Positions 6,436 through 14,230 of a stretch of DNA of 20,857 bases are shown in pieces. The notes beneath the pieces are model-generated. The model was not told where the DNA came from and searched no databases. It saw only the letters and a program-made list of their open reading frames with translations. The DNA lies in NCBI GenBank assembly GCA_964534415.1, contig CAZHOL010000010.1, forward strand, positions 1 to 20,857, read 5' to 3'. The DNA is from CAYLNC01 sp964534415 (lineage in GTDB: Bacteria > Patescibacteriota > Minisyncoccia > Phycocordibacterales > JAACPR01). The position numbers and the translations under genes are program-made. The number at the start of each line of letters is the position of its first letter. Within the stretch, counting starts at the first letter, position 1.

Positions 6436-6479
6436 GAAGAATTAGATTATCAATTTATTCAGGAAAAGTAAAGGGGTGA

Positions 6480-7436
6480 TTACTTTAGTTCAATTCCGTG
6501 TTTTTTTAGTAATTTTTTGATCTCACCTAGACCCTTTGAACCCATACCTTCTAGATCCAAAATGTCTGCCTCTGATTTTCGAGCCAAACCTCCAACTGTT
6601 CGAATGTTTGCATTTGTTAATGCAGAAATTGTTCGAGTAGATAGATCCAATGTCTCAATTCTTGTTTTTAGGAAGTCTGAATCATCTGCGTCGCTATTTT
6701 TCTCGTTTGATTCTGTAACAGTTTCAGTTGTCATTACAACTTCCTCCTTGAAACCAACAATAGCTTTGAGCTGTGTGATCATTATTTCAATTGATCTCTC
6801 TAGAGCCTGTTTTGGAGTCATTGTTCCATCTGTCTCAATTGAAATTCTCAATCGGTTAAAGTCTGTTCGGTCTCCGACTCGCATGTTTTCTGTCTCGTAG
6901 TGTACTCGTCTAATTGGGGTGAAGACACCATCAAGTGCGATTGTTCCTACCTCGACTCGGTCTTTGTGTAGATCTTCCTTTGGAACGTATCCCAATCCTT
7001 TTTCAACTCGCATTTCTAGTGTGATGTCAGTATTTTTGTCTGTTGAAGTCAAAATTACGTAATCTGGATTTGCGACTGAAACCTGTGTTGGTAATGTAAT
7101 ATCACCTGCTGTGAATTTGCCGTCACCTTTTACTTTCAAAGTAATAATTTGTGGCTCATCAGAATTTAATTTAACTCTGATTTTTTTGATATTTAAAATA
7201 ATAGCAATTACATCTTCTTTGATTCCTGGAATTGTTGAAAATTCATGACCAACCCCAGTAATTTTAAGTTCAGTAATAGCATCTCCTGGTAGAGATGAAA
7301 GAATAATTCTTCGCAATGAATTACCTAGTGTGTGTCCATATCCTGGATATAGACCATCGATTTCATATACTCCTTTAAAACCCTCCTCCAAAACGATTTT
7401 TGGTTTTGACGGCAACGCAATATTTTGATTTAACAT
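6480..7436 (-). CDS. rpoA: RNA polymerase alpha subunit
   Basis: Dimerises to seed assembly of beta and beta' in the core enzyme. 318 residues. The N-terminal domain has the family block GYGHTLGNSLRRIILSSLPG and the RVGDRTDFNRLRISIETDGT motif near residues 195-215. A flexible acidic linker (TETVTESNEKNSDADDSD) leads to a C-terminal domain with two helix-hairpin-helix motifs, ending GLGEIKKLLKKHGIELK. By eye, the alpha-CTD residues that contact UP-element DNA in E. coli are partly changed: Arg265 is kept, but positions equivalent to Asn268 and Asn294 are Ser and Gly. A Shine-Dalgarno site precedes the ATG, unlike most genes here. Standard position between rpsD and rplQ. Confidence 0.98.
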   Translation of the reverse strand: MLNQNIALPSKPKIVLEEGFKGVYEIDGLYPGYGHTLGNSLRRIILSSLPGDAITELKITGVGHEFSTIPGIKEDVIAIILNIKKIRVKLNSDEPQIITLKVKGDGKFTAGDITLPTQVSVANPDYVILTSTDKNTDITLEMRVEKGLGYVPKEDLHKDRVEVGTIALDGVFTPIRRVHYETENMRVGDRTDFNRLRISIETDGTMTPKQALERSIEIMITQLKAIVGFKEEVVMTTETVTESNEKNSDADDSDFLKTRIETLDLSTRTISALTNANIRTVGGLARKSEADILDLEGMGSKGLGEIKKLLKKHGIELK

Positions 7437-7511
7437 AACATTTGATCCTTAAACTTATTAATTATTAATATTGGCTTTCTGATAACTCAATCTTCTCTCA
7501 ATGAACTGTTG
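7437..7511 (-). promoter_or_regulatory. rpsD-rpoA spacer with a Shine-Dalgarno site
   Basis: The 75-base gap is the longest inside the ribosomal operon. AAGGAT (7450-7445) lies 8 bases before the rpoA ATG, a good ribosome binding site. TTGAGT (7490-7485) followed 17 bases later by TAATAA (7467-7462) could be a weak internal promoter giving rpoA its own transcript, but the -10 is poor. No terminator hairpin is seen. Confidence 0.45.
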
Positions 7512-8123
7512 CTAACCCTTGAAAGATTGAATGATTTCTTGTAGGTCGAATGGAGTTTCGCCTGCTTTGTATGTGGCAGTGCCCTTGATTTTGATTGTCA
7601 TTGTCTTTGGGTCGACTTTGATCCAATCTGGGACAATTACATCTTTTGCTCTTGCTTCAAAATCCATAAATAGTGGGCTAGTTTTTCGAGATTCTCGAAC
7701 TGAAATAGTGTGTTTCTCTTCAACAGAAAGTGAAGGAATAGTTACTCTTTTACCGTCGATTGTAATGTGACCATGAGATACCATCTGTCGAGCTTGGAAT
7801 CGTGTTTTTGCGAGACCTGCCTTCAATACGATGTTATCTAATCGCAATTCAAGGTTTTTGTAGAGATCCTCGGCTGGAGTTTTTGACTTTGAATCCAAAA
7901 CAGCATGAACATATCGTCCCAATTGTTTTGTAGTTAATCCATAAACATATTTAACCTTTTGTTTCTCAGCTAATTGAAGTCCGAATCCTGACTTTGGTCG
8001 AGCAAATTTCTTGCTTGCAGCCTTTTTCTTCTGGTCGGCTAGAGCAAATTTTGCTGTTTGAGTTTTCTCAAAAATTCCTCCTCCTAATTTTCTTGCGATT
8101 TTGTATTTTGGTCCAATTTTCAT
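7512..8123 (-). CDS. rpsD: 30S ribosomal protein uS4
   Basis: Binds 16S rRNA early in small-subunit assembly and shapes the mRNA entry site; in some bacteria it also represses its own operon. 203 residues. The N-terminal arm MKIGPKYKIARKLGGGIFE is followed by GFGLQLAEKQKVKYVYGLTTKQLGRYV, and the S4 RNA-binding domain has LELRLDNIVLKAGLAKTRFQARQMVSHGHI with VNG-like HITIDGKRVTIPS. The C-terminus is PFDLQEIIQSFKG. It lacks the N-terminal four-cysteine zinc knuckle, so it is the zinc-free type. It starts 7 bases after the rpsK stop. Confidence 0.98.
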   Translation of the reverse strand: MKIGPKYKIARKLGGGIFEKTQTAKFALADQKKKAASKKFARPKSGFGLQLAEKQKVKYVYGLTTKQLGRYVHAVLDSKSKTPAEDLYKNLELRLDNIVLKAGLAKTRFQARQMVSHGHITIDGKRVTIPSLSVEEKHTISVRESRKTSPLFMDFEARAKDVIVPDWIKVDPKTMTIKIKGTATYKAGETPFDLQEIIQSFKG

Positions 8124-8130
8124 AAATGTT

Positions 8131-8559
8131 TTATATTCTTCGTGGTTTCTTTGGTTTTGGTCCGTTGTGTGGAACAGGAGTTACATCAGTGATTGAGCTG
8201 ATTTGTACACCTTTGCTAATAAATCCTCGAATTCCAGCCTCTCGTCCAGATCCAACACCTTTGACAATTACCTTGACTGTTTTAAGTCCGAGTTGTTCTG
8301 CCTTTTCGGCTAGAGTTTCAGCACATTTTGCAGCTGCGAATGGAGTACCCTTTTTAGCACCAGCGAATCCTAATGCTCCGGCAGATGATGAGCAGATAGC
8401 ATTACCCTTCTGATCAGTCAAAAGAATTTTTGTATTATTGAAAGTTGACTGGATGTATAGAATTCCAGATTCTAGTCGTCGTCGTGAAAGCTTCTTCGCT
8501 GTTGTTCCGGCGCTCGCTGTATCTTTGTCTGCTGTTTTTACAATTCGTTTTTTTCCCAT
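8131..8559 (-). CDS. rpsK: 30S ribosomal protein uS11
   Basis: Platform protein of the small subunit, next to the Shine-Dalgarno/anti-SD helix. 142 residues. After a basic N-terminal extension (about 30 residues) it has ILYIQSTFNNTKILLTDQKGN, GALGFAGAKKGTPFAAAKCAE and IVKGVGSGREAGIRGF, the core uS11 blocks, and ends DVTPVPHNGPKPKKPRRI. The HNG before the tail matches the conserved Asn-Gly site. It lies 8 bases after rpsM and 7 bases before rpsD. Confidence 0.98.
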   Translation of the reverse strand: MGKKRIVKTADKDTASAGTTAKKLSRRRLESGILYIQSTFNNTKILLTDQKGNAICSSSAGALGFAGAKKGTPFAAAKCAETLAEKAEQLGLKTVKVIVKGVGSGREAGIRGFISKGVQISSITDVTPVPHNGPKPKKPRRI

Positions 8560-8567
8560 GTTATTAA

Positions 8568-8945
8568 TTAAGTTTTAGATTCCTTCTTTCTACCAGATCC
8601 CATAGTTTTCTTGACCCCTTTCAAAGTTCTGGCGTTTGTTTTTGTTCGCTGTCCGCGTGCTGGTAATCGGCGAGCGTGTCGGCTGCCTCTGAATGAGCCG
8701 ATGTCTTTTAGTCTCTTGATGTTTGAAGAAACCTCTCGTCGTAGGTCTCCCTCTAGTTTGAAATTCTCAACGATTGTTCTGATTTTTGATTCTTCATCTG
8801 AAGTCAAATCTGTAGGTTTTTTGCCATATTCCACACCAGCCTCATCCAAAATCTGATGTGCTCGTGGTCGTCCAATACCATAAACGCCTGTAAGGGCGAT
8901 TTCCATTCTCTGTGCGTCGTTTAATGTTATACCTAGTATTCTCAT
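8568..8945 (-). CDS. rpsM: 30S ribosomal protein uS13
   Basis: Small-subunit head protein that contacts the P-site tRNA and the B1 inter-subunit bridges. 125 residues. It starts MRILGITLND rather than the usual MARIAGVNIP, a minor variant, then has ALTGVYGIGRPRAHQIL (helix-two-turn-helix), a coiled-coil-like middle (RTIVENFKLEGDLRREV) and the signature DIGSFRGSRHARRLPARGQRTKTNARTLKG. The tail is Lys/Arg-rich, as expected. A 44-base spacer separates it from rpmJ; only a weak GGA lies upstream of the ATG. Confidence 0.98.
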   Translation of the reverse strand: MRILGITLNDAQRMEIALTGVYGIGRPRAHQILDEAGVEYGKKPTDLTSDEESKIRTIVENFKLEGDLRREVSSNIKRLKDIGSFRGSRHARRLPARGQRTKTNARTLKGVKKTMGSGRKKESKT

Positions 8946-8989
8946 TTTATTCCGTAAAAATTAGCAAAATTAATTGATTTTGTAAAGCC

Positions 8990-9103
8990 CTAGCCCTGTC
9001 TTTGCTTGTGTCTTAGATTAGAACAAGTGATAAAAATCACTCCCTTTCTTTTTAGGACTTTGCAATTTCGGCACTTCTTTTGTACTGATGATTTGACTCG
9101 CAT
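8990..9103 (-). CDS. rpmJ: 50S ribosomal protein bL36 (37 residues)
   Basis: A very short zinc-ribbon protein of the large subunit. The frame reads ATG CGA GTC AAA ... GGC TAG, giving 37 residues, the normal family length. MRVKSSVQKKCRNCKVLKRKG is the family start, and the zinc ligands C11, C14, C27 and H32 (CxxC ... C....H) are all present, so it is the zinc-binding form. The ATG lies 3 bases after the infA stop, consistent with coupled translation. Order infA-rpmJ-rpsM-rpsK-rpsD-rpoA is the classical alpha-operon arrangement. Confidence 0.96.
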   Translation of the reverse strand: MRVKSSVQKKCRNCKVLKRKGVIFITCSNLRHKQRQG

Positions 9104-9106
9104 TTT

Positions 9107-9328
9107 TTATAATCGTTTAAAAATTCTCGCTTTCCCACCGTATGGGTCGGTTTTGATCATCACACGATCCCCAATGAGAACCCTGATTCGATTAACCCGC
9201 ATCTTGCCAGCAAGATAGGCAAGATATTCCTGATTATCATCTGTTAAAACTTTGAAAGTTGCTTCTGGCAAGGCCTCTATCACAGAGCCCTCGACATTTC
9301 CTTCATTTTTTTCTTCAGATGTATTCAC
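9107..9328 (-). CDS. infA: Translation initiation factor IF-1
   Basis: Binds the ribosomal A site during initiation and strengthens IF-2 and IF-3 action. 73 residues, a single S1-like OB-fold. Blocks VEGSVIEALPEATFKVLTDD, YLAYLAGKMRVNRIRVLIGDRV and IKTDPYGGKARIFKRL match IF-1 along its length. The variable N-terminus is acidic, and the start codon is GTG, 8 bases after a -10 box, so the mRNA is probably leaderless or nearly so. It is the first gene of the ribosomal operon. A leaderless GTG start on the gene for an initiation factor is noteworthy, because IF-1 itself influences initiation. Confidence 0.96.
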   Translation of the reverse strand: MNTSEEKNEGNVEGSVIEALPEATFKVLTDDNQEYLAYLAGKMRVNRIRVLIGDRVMIKTDPYGGKARIFKRL

Positions 9329-9336
9329 AAACGTTT

Positions 9337-9364
9337 ATATTATCAGGTTTATAAAATGAGTCAA
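9337..9364 (-). promoter_or_regulatory. Promoter of the infA-rpsI operon
   Basis: TTGACT (9364-9359), 16 bases, then TAATAT (9342-9337) preceded by TGA, which resembles an extended -10 (TG one base upstream). Eight bases then separate it from the GTG at 9328. A shifted reading (TATAAA at 9339-9334, 19-base spacer) is possible. Either way the predicted leader is 0-2 bases. The -35 lies only 5 bases past the stop codon of the baseplate-J-like gene, and no terminator is seen between, so read-through from upstream is also possible. Confidence 0.6.
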
Positions 9365-9369
9365 GCCTT

Positions 9370-10737
9370 TTAATTAGGCAAGACCTGAATTACTTCAATC
9401 TTGTCCACGTCATCTGGAAATCGACTTTTCCAAAGTGGGAAGAATTTCAATTCAACACGCTCGATACCCGCAAAATCAGCGAATATATTTATTGCTTCTG
9501 TTCTATTTTTTCCAACTGTTTTTTGCTTTAACTCCTTGGGTTCGAGTTGCCAAATGAATTTTGCTGCCCCGGATATTGAAATAGTGCTCTCGTCTTTCAT
9601 TTTAATGCTCATTTCATCGAGATTTGTAATTAGAATTGGTGTTCCGATTACGTAATTGTTTCCAATTGAATTTTCCGCCACCTTTTGTGAAAGTTTTGTT
9701 TTGTCTACAACCTTAACTGGTAGTGAACCTTTTAGTTTAATTAAAACTTTGTCGCCATCCTTGTCTTCTCTGATGAAATCTTCAAAAACAAATGCAGAGT
9801 CATCAGAATTTACCGCTATCAAATTTGAAGGTAGCTGATCAGACAAATTTTTTCGTAAAAGCGCCTTTAGTTTTTCAGTTGCGGCTGTTTGCGCCGATTT
9901 CAACTGCTCATCAGACAAGACTTTTCTGGTGCCGACGAATCCACCACCGATATTAGTTTTTGATTTAGCGTAAAAACTATCGTATTGTGGCTGGCCTTTG
10001 AACCCAGGGATTTTAAATGTGACCATGCCATTTTCGTATCCTGTACCTGGCTCATCGGCATAAACAACAACATCCAATGTGCCCGGTTTTACTTCGCCTC
10101 CTACTGTTTTATAGCCTGGTACAGAAACTGTCTCCTGAATTCTGTAGATTTTGCCATTTGGAGCTTCAAATCTGGTGTTTTTCAACAATGACTGACTTTT
10201 TGTTGTATATTCGTTGTAAATTGTGATGGTTCCAGATGCTTTTTCTGAAACATATTCTTCGCCTGTGGCTGTGACTTCCTCTGTGACATCACCGGTAAAT
10301 TCAAATTTCTTGTATACCAATTCAGAATCGGTTTTTTTGTTCTCTGCATCTACAATTGCTAAATCCGCGTTTACATCTGCTGAAGCGTTTTTAGGATATG
10401 CAGTAATTTTTGCGCTGTGGAATAAATTCATTACGAAAAATATCGCCACGAGAGCCAGCACTATGGCAACAGGAATTTTGTAAGAGTGACTTTTCTTGAT
10501 GTGGCTCTCTTTGAAGAAAACCTCCTCAGTCTCAACGGTTGTTGTGTTATAGGGATTATTTTTCTTTGAATGTGAGGCAGGCCTCTCGAGTTTGACCTTT
10601 TTTAAATTGATGGCAAAACTATCTTGTTCTACAAATGTTTCGTCAGTCGTGTTTCGGCGAGTCTCTGGAATAGGGATATCTCTAATTGATCTTTTATGTG
10701 ATGAAGTGTTCGATTCGTTTGATAATTTTTTTTCCAT
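9370..10737 (-). CDS. Baseplate-J-like membrane-anchored protein of CPR type
   Basis: 455 residues. A polar, low-complexity cytoplasmic part (1-87, rich in Ser/Lys/Thr) is followed by one transmembrane helix (about 88-106, IPVAIVLALVAIFFVMNLF) and a long external part. Residues 165-240 (EKASGTITIYNEYTTKSQSLL, TRFEAPNGKIYRI, PGTGYEN) resemble the baseplate J / gp47 domain found in contractile-tail baseplates and in many CPR surface proteins. No other tail, sheath or phage gene is nearby, so a prophage is unlikely. The actin-fold gene directly upstream, with an almost adjacent start, may be a partner, as PilM is for PilN in type IV pili; this is inference. Domain call moderate, function unknown. 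Confidence 0.7.
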   Translation of the reverse strand: MEKKLSNESNTSSHKRSIRDIPIPETRRNTTDETFVEQDSFAINLKKVKLERPASHSKKNNPYNTTTVETEEVFFKESHIKKSHSYKIPVAIVLALVAIFFVMNLFHSAKITAYPKNASADVNADLAIVDAENKKTDSELVYKKFEFTGDVTEEVTATGEEYVSEKASGTITIYNEYTTKSQSLLKNTRFEAPNGKIYRIQETVSVPGYKTVGGEVKPGTLDVVVYADEPGTGYENGMVTFKIPGFKGQPQYDSFYAKSKTNIGGGFVGTRKVLSDEQLKSAQTAATEKLKALLRKNLSDQLPSNLIAVNSDDSAFVFEDFIREDKDGDKVLIKLKGSLPVKVVDKTKLSQKVAENSIGNNYVIGTPILITNLDEMSIKMKDESTISISGAAKFIWQLEPKELKQKTVGKNRTEAINIFADFAGIERVELKFFPLWKSRFPDDVDKIEVIQVLPN

Positions 10738-10746
10738 ATAATTTAT

Positions 10747-10755
10747 ATTGTATCA
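10747..10755 (-). promoter_or_regulatory. Extended -10 element before the baseplate-J-like gene
   Basis: TGATACAAT on the minus strand is a TG-n-TACAAT extended -10 with 9 bases to the ATG at 10737, predicting a leader of about 2-3 bases. No good -35 is seen, which is tolerated by extended -10 promoters. It lies in the 22-base gap after the stop of the actin-fold gene. Confidence 0.45.
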
Positions 10756-10759
10756 AATT

Positions 10760-11896
10760 TCAACTTCTTTTACTAAGTAATTCCACATATAAAATATTAG
10801 ACATCATGTGTGCATCATCTCTAGCATCTGATTTTGTGTTCAATATTCTTTTTTTAAACAAGTTCCCGCCAATGAACACCAATTCCGGTTTCTTGTGCAT
10901 CTTTAGTGTCGAGAAATATACTTCAATATTTGAAAGTAAATCTCTGGTAAAGTTTCTGGTCTCGTCAGCTGTTGAAACATACACAGTGGACGGTAAAGAG
11001 TGAATTTTTGATGCTATAACTTCTTTCGAAATATCGTTCCGCCACTCATCAATAGCAATTGATTCGAGCAATTTATTCTTGGTCTTCATTTCATTTAAAC
11101 AAGTCATAAAATCATGACCGGTTTTTGCCATCATTTTTCTCACAAAATAGCTATTTCCGTGTGGAACAGAAATTATTTTGAGCAAATGCTCGTGCTTGAT
11201 AATCGATATTTCTGTAACTTCTCCACTAATATCCAACATGACGTAGCTTTCTGGAGGATGAATGACGTTTTTTAATAAATTATAAAAAGCAATTGTATGA
11301 GAATGGTGGTTAATGTTTTTAACCTTGATAAATTTTTTAATTATATTTGTGACGTTATTTTTTACTTTGTCATTTAGGACCGCAAAATAAAATGAGAGGT
11401 CAACAGATTTGGCTTCCTTGTCGAATGGGTTTTTAGTGTAGTAACCATTTAAAAATATAGCTAAAAGCTCCCTGTCTATTATCATTTGATCCTCGGGTAG
11501 TTCTTTGGTGGTATTTTTTAGTATTTTATCCAAGTATTTTTTGGTAAACAAAATTGGTCGAGCAGCATTTATTTCAGTTTTAAAATTTTCAATTAAATTT
11601 TTGTACCACGGTGCACCATAGAAAATATTAACTGATTCAATTGTCTCAGTATATTTTTCTTTGTGAATTAACTGATCTAAAACTTTGTTCAGAGAAATTT
11701 CAGCCCGAGTAACAAACGAATCGGTGTCAGTGATTTCGTCAAAGTAGAAGAAGTCTCTGATCGAAGAGATGATTTCAATTGGTCGATTATCTTCATAAAT
11801 TCTAGAAACAGCTCCTCCTATACTAGAACTACGAATGTCTAAAGTTAGTACAAGACGACTACCGATTTTTTTCTTTTGAAAGAAAGTCCCAAACAT
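10760..11896 (-). CDS. Actin-fold (PilM/FtsA-like) ATPase-type protein
   Basis: 378 residues, no transmembrane helix. The pattern LVLTLDIRSSSIGGAV (15-30) resembles the phosphate-1 loop, YVMLDISGEVTEISII (about 219-234) the phosphate-2 loop, and ELVFIGGNLF (about 345-354) the adenosine motif of the actin/Hsp70/FtsA superfamily. This order and length fit PilM- or FtsA-like proteins. The DISG and FIGGN variants are divergent, so ATP binding is not certain. The gene lies 20 bases after alaS and just before the baseplate-J-like membrane protein, a cytoplasmic-partner/membrane-partner arrangement like PilM-PilN. A direct role in pilus or surface-structure assembly is inferred. Stop is TGA. Superfamily call moderate. 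Confidence 0.6.
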   Translation of the reverse strand: MFGTFFQKKKIGSRLVLTLDIRSSSIGGAVSRIYEDNRPIEIISSIRDFFYFDEITDTDSFVTRAEISLNKVLDQLIHKEKYTETIESVNIFYGAPWYKNLIENFKTEINAARPILFTKKYLDKILKNTTKELPEDQMIIDRELLAIFLNGYYTKNPFDKEAKSVDLSFYFAVLNDKVKNNVTNIIKKFIKVKNINHHSHTIAFYNLLKNVIHPPESYVMLDISGEVTEISIIKHEHLLKIISVPHGNSYFVRKMMAKTGHDFMTCLNEMKTKNKLLESIAIDEWRNDISKEVIASKIHSLPSTVYVSTADETRNFTRDLLSNIEVYFSTLKMHKKPELVFIGGNLFKKRILNTKSDARDDAHMMSNILYVELLSKRS

Positions 11897-11903
11897 TGTA
11901 ACT

Positions 11904-11909
11904 ATTATA
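11904..11909 (-). promoter_or_regulatory. Perfect -10 box seven bases before the actin-fold gene
   Basis: TATAAT (11909-11904) followed by AGTTACA and the ATG at 11896, leaderless geometry. No convincing -35 is present at 16-18 bases. It sits inside the 20-base gap behind the alaS stop codon, so the gene may have its own start as well as read-through from alaS. Confidence 0.5.
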
Positions 11910-11916
11910 CAGTGTT

Positions 11917-13701
11917 TTATGACAAAGTGGCTTTAATTCTCCTCACACCGGCAGAAACAGCTTCTTCTTTTTCAATTTTAAATTTTCCCAATTCAGAAAG
12001 ATTCGAGACATGTGGTCCGCCACAAAATTCTTTCGAGAATGCAGTATCTAGATTATCTCCAATGTAATACACGCTAACATTATCGTCATATTTTTTGTCG
12101 AAGAAATGTAATGCTCCGGTTTTTACGGCCTCGTCTTTGTTCATCAAAATTTTATTTACCGGCAATTTTTCAGAAATTTTTTCATTTACGATTTGCTCAA
12201 CTTTATTTTTTTCCTCATCTGTCATTTTTTGACCATGTGTGAAATCGAATCTAAGTCTCTCAGGAGTAATGTTCGATCCTTTTTGTGATACGTGTTCACC
12301 TAAAACCATTCTCAAAGCTTGGTGTAATAGGTGAGTCGTGGTATGGTATTTTGTAGATTGCTCGCTAGTATCCCCCAATCCACCCTTGAATTTCTGCTCT
12401 GCACCTGCTCGTGATAGTGCCTGATGCTTTTCAAATTCTGTTTTAAAGCCGTCTAAATCAACACTCATTCCCTTTTCTTTTGCTAGTTCAGAGGTAACTT
12501 CGATTGGAAAACCGTAGCTCGATAACAACAAAAATGCTTGCGGACCAGAAATTTGATTGCCAGAAATTTTGTTGAATTCTTTTATTCCTGTCGCGAGAGT
12601 CTTTCGGAATTTGCTTTCTTCTTCAGAAACAACAGCGACTATTTCTTCTCTTTTTGAGACTAGATTGCTATAGACGCTACCGAATTTATCTACAATCATC
12701 TCTACCAAATTAACTAGACCACTAGGTTGCATTTTGATTAAGTCAGAATATCGCACAGCTCGTCGAATAAGACGTCGTAGAATATACCCCTGATCAGAAT
12801 TCCCAGGAAAAACTCCGTCAGAAATCAAGAAAGTGGATGCTCGCATATGATCGGCGATAATTCTCTCGGCCCTAGTATCAGAAACAGATGAAATCGATCG
12901 AATTCTGTCGATGATCGGTTTGAAAATGTCGGTTTCAAAAATATTTCCTTTCTTTTGAACTACTGCAACAATTCTTTCTAGTCCAGATCCAGTATCAACA
13001 TTTCTCTTTTGAAGTTTCGAAACGATTTTTCCGTCATTTTTCTCAAACTCCATGAAGACATCATTCCAAATTTCAACGACATGCTGTTTTTCATCAGCTT
13101 CGAGATATTGTTCTAAAGTTAAATCGCCCAAACCATTTTCTGTTACATCATAAAACATTTCTGTACATGGACCAGTTGGGCCTGTCCAAGTATCCTTTCC
13201 TTTTACAGCTGGCCACCAGTTTGTGTCTGCGCCCTTCCAGTAAATTCTGTTTTCGGGTAATCCGACTTTTTTCCATGTGTTAAAGCTTTCCAAGTCCTTT
13301 TCGACCGCATCGTTTCCTTCAAAAACTGTGACATAGAGGCGATTAGGATCTAGTCCCAACCCCTCTTCTTTTGAAGTTAAAAATTCGTAGCTCCATTTGA
13401 TTGCGTCTTCTTTGAAATAATCGCCGAGTGACCAATTGCCGAGCATTTCAAAAAAGGTAGCATGAGTGTTATCGCCAATATCATCAATATCAACTGTGCG
13501 TATACATTTCTGAGAGTTGGCAAGTCTGGTGCCCTGCGGATGGCTTTGACCCATTAAATACGGCACTAGAGGCTGCATTCCGGCAGTATTGAATAGTACG
13601 GTAGGATCATTTTCTGGAATTAATGAAGCGGAGTTGATTATGCTATGACCTCTTTTTTCGAAAAATTTTAGAAAACGACTTCTGATTTCTTGTGAATCCA
13701 T
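11917..13701 (-). CDS. alaS: Alanyl-tRNA synthetase, compact form without C-Ala domain
   Basis: Charges tRNA-Ala with alanine; class II. 594 residues, against 876 in E. coli. The aminoacylation core has SRFLKFFEKRGH, LFNTAGMQPLVPYLMG, the motif-2 region THATFFEMLGNWSLGDYFKEDAI, GPTGPCTEMFYD and VDTGSGLERI, followed by the tRNA-recognition region (GYILRRLIRRAVRY). The editing domain keeps its zinc ligands: THLLH (HxxxH) and CGGPHV (CxxxH; Pro where Thr is usual). The protein stops right after it, so the coiled coil and C-Ala domain that help dimerisation and tRNA binding are absent. A weak AGGA lies 4 bases before the ATG. Editing function looks intact. Confidence 0.96.
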   Translation of the reverse strand: MDSQEIRSRFLKFFEKRGHSIINSASLIPENDPTVLFNTAGMQPLVPYLMGQSHPQGTRLANSQKCIRTVDIDDIGDNTHATFFEMLGNWSLGDYFKEDAIKWSYEFLTSKEEGLGLDPNRLYVTVFEGNDAVEKDLESFNTWKKVGLPENRIYWKGADTNWWPAVKGKDTWTGPTGPCTEMFYDVTENGLGDLTLEQYLEADEKQHVVEIWNDVFMEFEKNDGKIVSKLQKRNVDTGSGLERIVAVVQKKGNIFETDIFKPIIDRIRSISSVSDTRAERIIADHMRASTFLISDGVFPGNSDQGYILRRLIRRAVRYSDLIKMQPSGLVNLVEMIVDKFGSVYSNLVSKREEIVAVVSEEESKFRKTLATGIKEFNKISGNQISGPQAFLLLSSYGFPIEVTSELAKEKGMSVDLDGFKTEFEKHQALSRAGAEQKFKGGLGDTSEQSTKYHTTTHLLHQALRMVLGEHVSQKGSNITPERLRFDFTHGQKMTDEEKNKVEQIVNEKISEKLPVNKILMNKDEAVKTGALHFFDKKYDDNVSVYYIGDNLDTAFSKEFCGGPHVSNLSELGKFKIEKEEAVSAGVRRIKATLS

Positions 13702-13714
13702 AATATCCTACATG

Positions 13715-14210
13715 TTAATGCAAAAAGTCATTTAGAGCAAATTATCCTTTGACGTAAACCTGTATATCGTCGATGTTTTCTTTTGCTGGAATTGTGAAAA
13801 TGTTTAAGTTAACGACTTCGCCATTTAATTTCACGATGTAAGTATCATTTGGTTGACCTGACCATTGCACTTTGATTAAACGTTCTGTAATGACCTGAGC
13901 ACAAATTTCTTGTGTTGGTTTAACCTCCAAATTAATTTCGTACACATCATTGTTCTTTAAAACAGTTTGAGAAGTTGCGTGACAAGGTGTTGGTAATTCG
14001 AGTGAGATTACAAAAATATTTTTTCCATCTTTGTACTGATATTTCGCATTAATGGTTTCAGTAGGTCTAACAACCTCATTTGTTACGGGGAGAACTTCAT
14101 CAACATTTTTTGAATCGTTTCTGCTTTTATAAATTGATAAACCCAACAGAGCAAACAAAACTACAAGCACAATCGCAATGATTATTTTGTTATTCATATT
14201 TTTGCATTAA
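13715..14210. repeat. 12-bp inverted repeat flanking the small membrane protein gene
   Basis: TTAATGCAAAAA at 13715-13726 and its exact reverse complement TTTTTGCATTAA at 14199-14210. The arms lie just downstream of the stop and 1 base from the ATG of the enclosed gene. AT-rich DNA makes chance possible. In the RNA the arms could pair to enclose the whole gene, or each could be a protein-binding site. Confidence 0.4.
13742..14197 (-). CDS. Small membrane-anchored protein, CPR-type, unknown role
   Basis: 151 residues with an N-terminal transmembrane anchor (about 4-23, KIIIAIVLVVLFALLGLSIY) and a short linker, then an external domain of mostly beta character. There is no lipobox cysteine. Two cysteines (C72 in LELPTPCHA and C99 in EICAQVITERLIKV) could form a disulfide. 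I have a recollection of the LPTPCH...C.QV pattern in other Parcubacteria proteins but cannot name a family. It lies between mnmA and alaS on the same strand, with short gaps (33 and 40 bases). A 12-bp inverted repeat flanks the gene. Function unknown. Confidence 0.75.
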   Translation of the reverse strand: MNNKIIIAIVLVVLFALLGLSIYKSRNDSKNVDEVLPVTNEVVRPTETINAKYQYKDGKNIFVISLELPTPCHATSQTVLKNNDVYEINLEVKPTQEICAQVITERLIKVQWSGQPNDTYIVKLNGEVVNLNIFTIPAKENIDDIQVYVKG

Positions 14211-14230
14211 ATACTAATATTTAAATTATA

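Noticed and set aside
8946..8989. TTTACA-17-TAATTT between rpmJ and rpsM as an internal promoter
   Set aside because: The -10 matches at only three positions, and the region is AT-rich; not enough to call.
9370..10737. Prophage or contractile-tail remnant suggested by the baseplate-J-like domain
   Set aside because: No sheath, tube, spike or other phage gene nearby; the protein has a membrane anchor and sits among housekeeping genes.
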